This document shows positions 61,181 to 64,000 of a stretch of 64,000 bases of DNA, piece by piece. The translations under genes and the position numbers were made by a program. Position 1 is the first letter of the stretch. The number at the start of each line of letters is the position of its first letter. The notes below the pieces were generated by a model. The model had not been told where the DNA came from. It saw only the letters and a list, made by a program, of their open reading frames with translations, and did not search any database. The stretch lies in assembly GCA_948144175.1 (NCBI GenBank), contig CANXME010002538.1, positions 2,199,501-2,263,500 of the forward strand, given 5' to 3'. The DNA comes from Closterium sp. NIES-65. Lineage: Eukaryota > Streptophyta > Zygnematophyceae > Desmidiales > Closteriaceae.

Positions 61181-61815
61181 TCACCACGAGAGGCTCCTAC
61201 AGCGGACTATACTCTTCTCAGCTGCCAGGAGGCGCTCCTCGAGGAGGTCAACGGTGAGTGTGGTGGGGCAAACAGAGAGGAAGTGGTCCCTGACGGAGCA
61301 AAGGGAGTCAGGGAGCCGGGTGACTATGTAGTAGAGGGTGATGTACATGGGGGGGGGGGGGGGGGGGGGGTTCTTGGCGCAGAACTCAGCATGAAGCGCA
61401 GCGCAGTAGTGGGTGTCTGTAGTGCAAAGGTGCGTAATGAGGTCAGCGATTGTGGGAAAGGCGGCGAGGTCAGGAAACAGGTACGGCAGCATGAGGCAGC
61501 TAAGGGCAGCAGTGGCAGAGGAAGAGTAGCGTGCAACTACAGCGTTGTACAAGGGCTTAGCACTCTTGTACTGACTAAAGTGCGCGCGTCAGTGGACGGC
61601 AGGTGACTACACACAGCAAGATGGGCAGCACCATCGCGTATGGTCCACTGTGAGGGAACAGTGCTGTCAGCATCGGCAGAAGGGGCAGCAGAGACGCCAG
61701 ACGTGAGATCGAATTGTGAGAGACCGTCTTTCCTATCGCACTGTAGGAAAAGCTGTAGATCATCGACCCAGACCTCAAAGTCAACATCCCGACCCTTAGC
61801 ATCAAAGGCGAGAAC
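61181..61815 (-). pseudogene. copia gag N-terminus (D), disrupted
   Basis: TVLAFDAKGRDVDFEVWVDD, LQLFLQCDRKDGLSQFDLTS at 61537-61815, then a shift to 61181-61552 (PTIADLITHLCTTDTHYCAA, FCAKNPPPPPPPMYITLYYI, VRDHFLSVCPTTLTVDLLEE). A run of 22 G (C in sense) at 61349-61370 encodes the extended proline run. The start codon and first residues are separated by the H insertion. Confidence 0.8.
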
Positions 61816-61941
61816 TGTCAGATTTATATGACATAGCTGTTGTAGGCTATAGTGGGGTAGCACATATGGGGTACAGCTTTCTAGGGTTGTATTTGTACCC
61901 AACTTTCACTTAGTCATTTCATTCTCGTTCTAACTTTCTCG
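61816..61941 (+). repeat. 5' LTR of H (126 bp)
   Basis: TGTCAGATTTATATGACATAGC to ACTTTCTCG (last base A to G). Shares TTGTAGGCTATAGTGGGGTAG with the family. The PBS TGGTATCAGAGCAGG is at 61942-61956. Confidence 0.9.
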
Positions 61942-62039
61942 TGGTATCAGAGCAGGTTCCCTTGTCGGAACTGTGCCTAGGGCCCACCACATCGAGACTT
62001 TTTTTCCTGCCCGGAGCGCGCTCCCTGAGTCGCGCTCCC

Positions 62040-62850
62040 CTCTCTGCCCTTGTCGAGCCGCCCAAGCGGCCCGGTCTGTCGCCCCCCTTCACGGCCCGTC
62101 GCCACCCTAAGCGGCCTGTCGCCGCCCTCCCTTGCGGCCCCGCCGCCCTCAGTTGCGGCCCTGCCGCCCTCAGTTGCGGCCCCGCCACCCTCGCTTGCGG
62201 CCCGTCGCCGCCCTCACTTGCGGCCCCACCGCCCTTGCTTGCGGCCCCGTCGCTGCCCTCAGCTGCGGCCCCGTCGCCGCCCTCACCTGCGGACCGTCGC
62301 CGCCCTCACCTGCGACCCCGCCGCCCTCAGTTACGGCCCCGTCGCCCTCACCTGCGACCCTGTCGTCGCCCTCGGTTGCGGGCCCCATCGCCGCCCTCAC
62401 CCGCGGCCCGTCGCTGCCCTGACCTGCGGCCCCGCCGCCCTCAGTTGCGGCCCCGTCGCCCTCGCTTGCGGCCCCACTGCCCTCAATTGCGGGCCCCGCC
62501 GCCCTCAGTGCGGCCCCATCGCCGCCCTTCAGCTGCGGGCCGTCGCCGCCCCCCTCACTTGCGGACCCACCGCCCTCAGTTGCGGCCCCGCCGCCCTCAA
62601 TTACTGCACCGCCGGCCCGCCGCCCGAGCCGCCCGAGCTGCCTCACCCAGCCGAGCCGCCGACCGCCGCGCCGCCCTGCAGCAGCCACAACCGAGCCGCC
62701 CAGCAGCAGAGCAGCCGAGCCGCCCCTACAGCCGAGCCGCCCAGCCGCCCACCAGCCAAGCCGCCGTGCAGCCGAGCCGCCTAGCAGTCGAGCCGCCGAG
62801 CCGCCCAGCAGCCGAGCCGCCGAGCCGCCCGAGCAGCCCTATCCGGTGAG
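62040..62850 (+). repeat. GC-rich minisatellite leader of H
   Basis: Units resembling CGGCCCCGCCGCCCTCAGTTG (about 21 bp, 62100-62610), followed by the 15-bp AGCCGCCCAGCAGCC array (62630-62840). An open frame of about 300 codons spans it but is low-complexity Pro/Arg/Ala and probably non-coding. Confidence 0.78.
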
Positions 62851-62913
62851 CACAGCACCTCTGTCACTGCACTGTCTTTCCCCTACTGCTTGCACCTGCT
62901 GTCTACTGTTGTC

Positions 62914-63640
62914 ATGGCTACCTCAAGTGTCCTCGCTTTTGTCGCAGAGGGTCGAGCCATTGACTTTGAAGTCTGGGTCGACGACCTGCAGCTGTTCTTA
63001 CAGTGCGATAGGGCAGACGGTCTCTCTCTCTTTGACCTCACCTCTGGCGCCTCTCCTGCCTGCCCGTGCTACTGATGCAGACCCCACTGTTCGCTCCACA
63101 GTGGGCCATGCGCGATGCTGCTGCACGTCTTGCTGTGCGTCGCCACCATGCCTACCACTGAGCGTGCGCACTTTAGTCAGTACAAGAGTGCTCAGACCTT
63201 GTACGACGCTTGTAGTTGCGCGCTACTCTTCCCCTGCCATTGCTGTACTGAGCCGCCTCATGCTACCGTACCTCTTCTCTGACCTTGCTGCTTTTCCCAC
63301 AGTCGCTGACCTCATTACGCACCTCCGCACTAGTGACACTCGCTACCGCGCTGCGCTTCCAGCTGAGTTCTGCGCCAAGAACCCCCCTCCCATTTACATC
63401 ACTCTCTATTATATAGTCACCCGCCTCCCTGACTCCCTTCGTATAGTCAGGGACCACTTCCTCTCAGTATGTCCCACCACTCTCACTGTTGACCTCCTAG
63501 AGAAGGCCCTCCTAGCAGCGGAGAAGAGCATAGTCGCTGTAGGAGCCTCTCGTGGTGACCCTCGCACCCCCATCTTTGAGGGATGTTCCCCTTCCCCCCT
63601 TCTGTCCCCTCTACCGCTGCGGCCGACCTCCTCGGTGTGG
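62914..63640 (+). pseudogene. copia gag (H), frameshifted
   Basis: ATG 62914: MATSSVLAFVAEGRAIDFEV, VDDLQLFLQCDRADGLSLFD. The frame is lost at about 63050 (ASPACPCY) and again near 63205. It then reads VVARYSSPAIAVLSRLMLPY, DLITHLRTSDTRYRAALPAE, VRDHFLSVCPTTLTVDLLEK and SRGDPRTPIFEGCSPSPLL. The poly-Gly tract and GKGKGGKG patch are entirely deleted (at about 63610-63630), unique among the copies. Confidence 0.82.
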
Positions 63641-64000
63641 CGCTACGCAGCGGAGCGGCTCCGGTGGTGGTCAGCGCCAGCAGCAGCAGCATCAGCGTTC
63701 TCGGGACATCCCCCCCCCCTTAGCAGCTCCGTGAGTGGTACGCGCAGCGTCAGTGTGGTGGGGGTTTTGGTCCGTGCACCTACGTCCTTCGCTCCGGCGA
63801 CCGCGCGGGTGAGCAGTGTGGGGGTGCCCACCCCACCCAGCGCTGCTTTGGCCGCCTGACGGACGCTTGGCGTCACCAGTTCCTGGAGGCCAGTGAGATC
63901 CCCCGCTGGGGAGAGCTGTCTAGGGCAGGTGTAGCTATCTATGATCTTTACTTTGATGCTATCCTTGCTGCCATGTATGCTGTGACTTTTAGTGATGAGG
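63641..64000 (+). pseudogene. copia pol start (H), Cys/His segment
   Basis: After a C-rich indel (63710-63720) the frame gives QLREWYAQRQCGGGFGPCTY, an intact C-x13-C-x3-H-x4-C segment, CFGRLTDAWRHQF, EIPRWGELSRAGVAIYDLYF and AILAAMYAV up to the window edge. Protease and the rest lie outside. Confidence 0.75.

Larger units (their letters stand above)
55709..61815 (-). mobile_element. Copia element D, cut at both ends by G2 and H
   Basis: Minus-strand member of the main copia family. A 46-bp stub of the 3' LTR survives at 55709-55754 (starting AGTCAGGC on the minus strand). The PPT (CTATGGGGGTG) and 3' UTR run to 55953, and RNase H, RT, linker, integrase, protease and gag follow. Gag is interrupted after its first codons at 61815 by the LTR of H; leader and 5' LTR of D should lie beyond the right edge. 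Confidence 0.9.
61816..64000 (+). mobile_element. Copia element H, 5' part (runs off right edge)
   Basis: LTR, PBS, leader, gag and start of pol on the plus strand, inserted in the gag of D. The left target flank is AGAAC (61811-61815); its partner is outside the window. Main family, but with a distinct LTR subtype and a perfect PBS. Confidence 0.9.

Noticed and set aside
61941-62849. 300-codon Pro/Arg/Ala-rich frame in the leader of H (and similar frames at 4476-5307 and 1384-1905)
   Set aside because: Open only because the GC-rich repeat unit is stop-poor; sequence and length are not conserved between copies and no domain is visible.

Overview
This window is plant-type genomic DNA made almost entirely of nested transposable elements. 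I see no confidently supported host gene. The evidence for a green-lineage (land plant or streptophyte alga) genome is indirect. The dominant elements are Ty1/copia retrotransposons whose primer-binding sites (TGGTATCAGAGC and variants) match the initiator-Met-tRNA type common in plants. There is also a Ty3/gypsy chromovirus with a C-terminal chromodomain, a hAT element with 8-bp target duplications, and decay dominated by CAG-to-TAG changes, as expected from CHG methylation. The species cannot be fixed from the sequence; a charophyte alga is my guess only.

One high-copy copia family is present as at least seven copies, here called el1, A, X, B, C, D and H. Each has very short LTRs (about 126-133 bp, TGTCAG...CA), a PBS, and a GC-rich minisatellite leader of about 0.4-1.1 kb. 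Next comes a gag with a huge (GGN)n poly-glycine tract, then an unusual Cys/His segment, protease, integrase, a low-complexity Ala/Gly linker, RT and RNase H. A conserved ~180-bp 3' UTR and a CTATGGGGGTG polypurine tract close the element. C is the one complete insertion (7.6 kb, near-identical LTRs, matching TSDs).

Layout. 1-2289: el1 (minus, 5' end only). 2290-2406, 3826-4275 and 15302-15441: three pieces of one old copia gag (minus) split by younger insertions. 2407-3820: N1, a complete 1.4-kb non-autonomous LTR element. 4276-15301: element A with X nested in its gag, followed by an inversion. 15720-19841: a hAT element carrying a second non-autonomous LTR element, N2 (18275-19668). 20187-20714: a MITE built from TATAAGCGCA motifs. 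20715-23639: the only stretch not clearly made of mobile DNA. 23640-24828: a third copia family, 5' end only. 24829-32321: B, chimeric. 32322-34483 plus 42096-44001: gypsy chromovirus G1, split by C (34484-42090). 44002-46796: degenerate copia E. 46797-50535: copia F, of a different lineage. 50536-55708: gypsy G2 (minus), inserted in the LTR of D. 55709-61815: D (minus). 61816-64000: H (plus), inserted in the gag of D and running off the window.

The best results are structural. TSDs and two LTR subtypes together reconstruct a nested insertion followed by inversion at 4271-15306. Removing the insertions at 2407-3820 and 4276-15301 makes the older gag frame contiguous. The non-autonomous N elements share their 3' ends with the autonomous copia family, which implies trans-mobilisation. 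Element names are mine and serve only for cross-reference.
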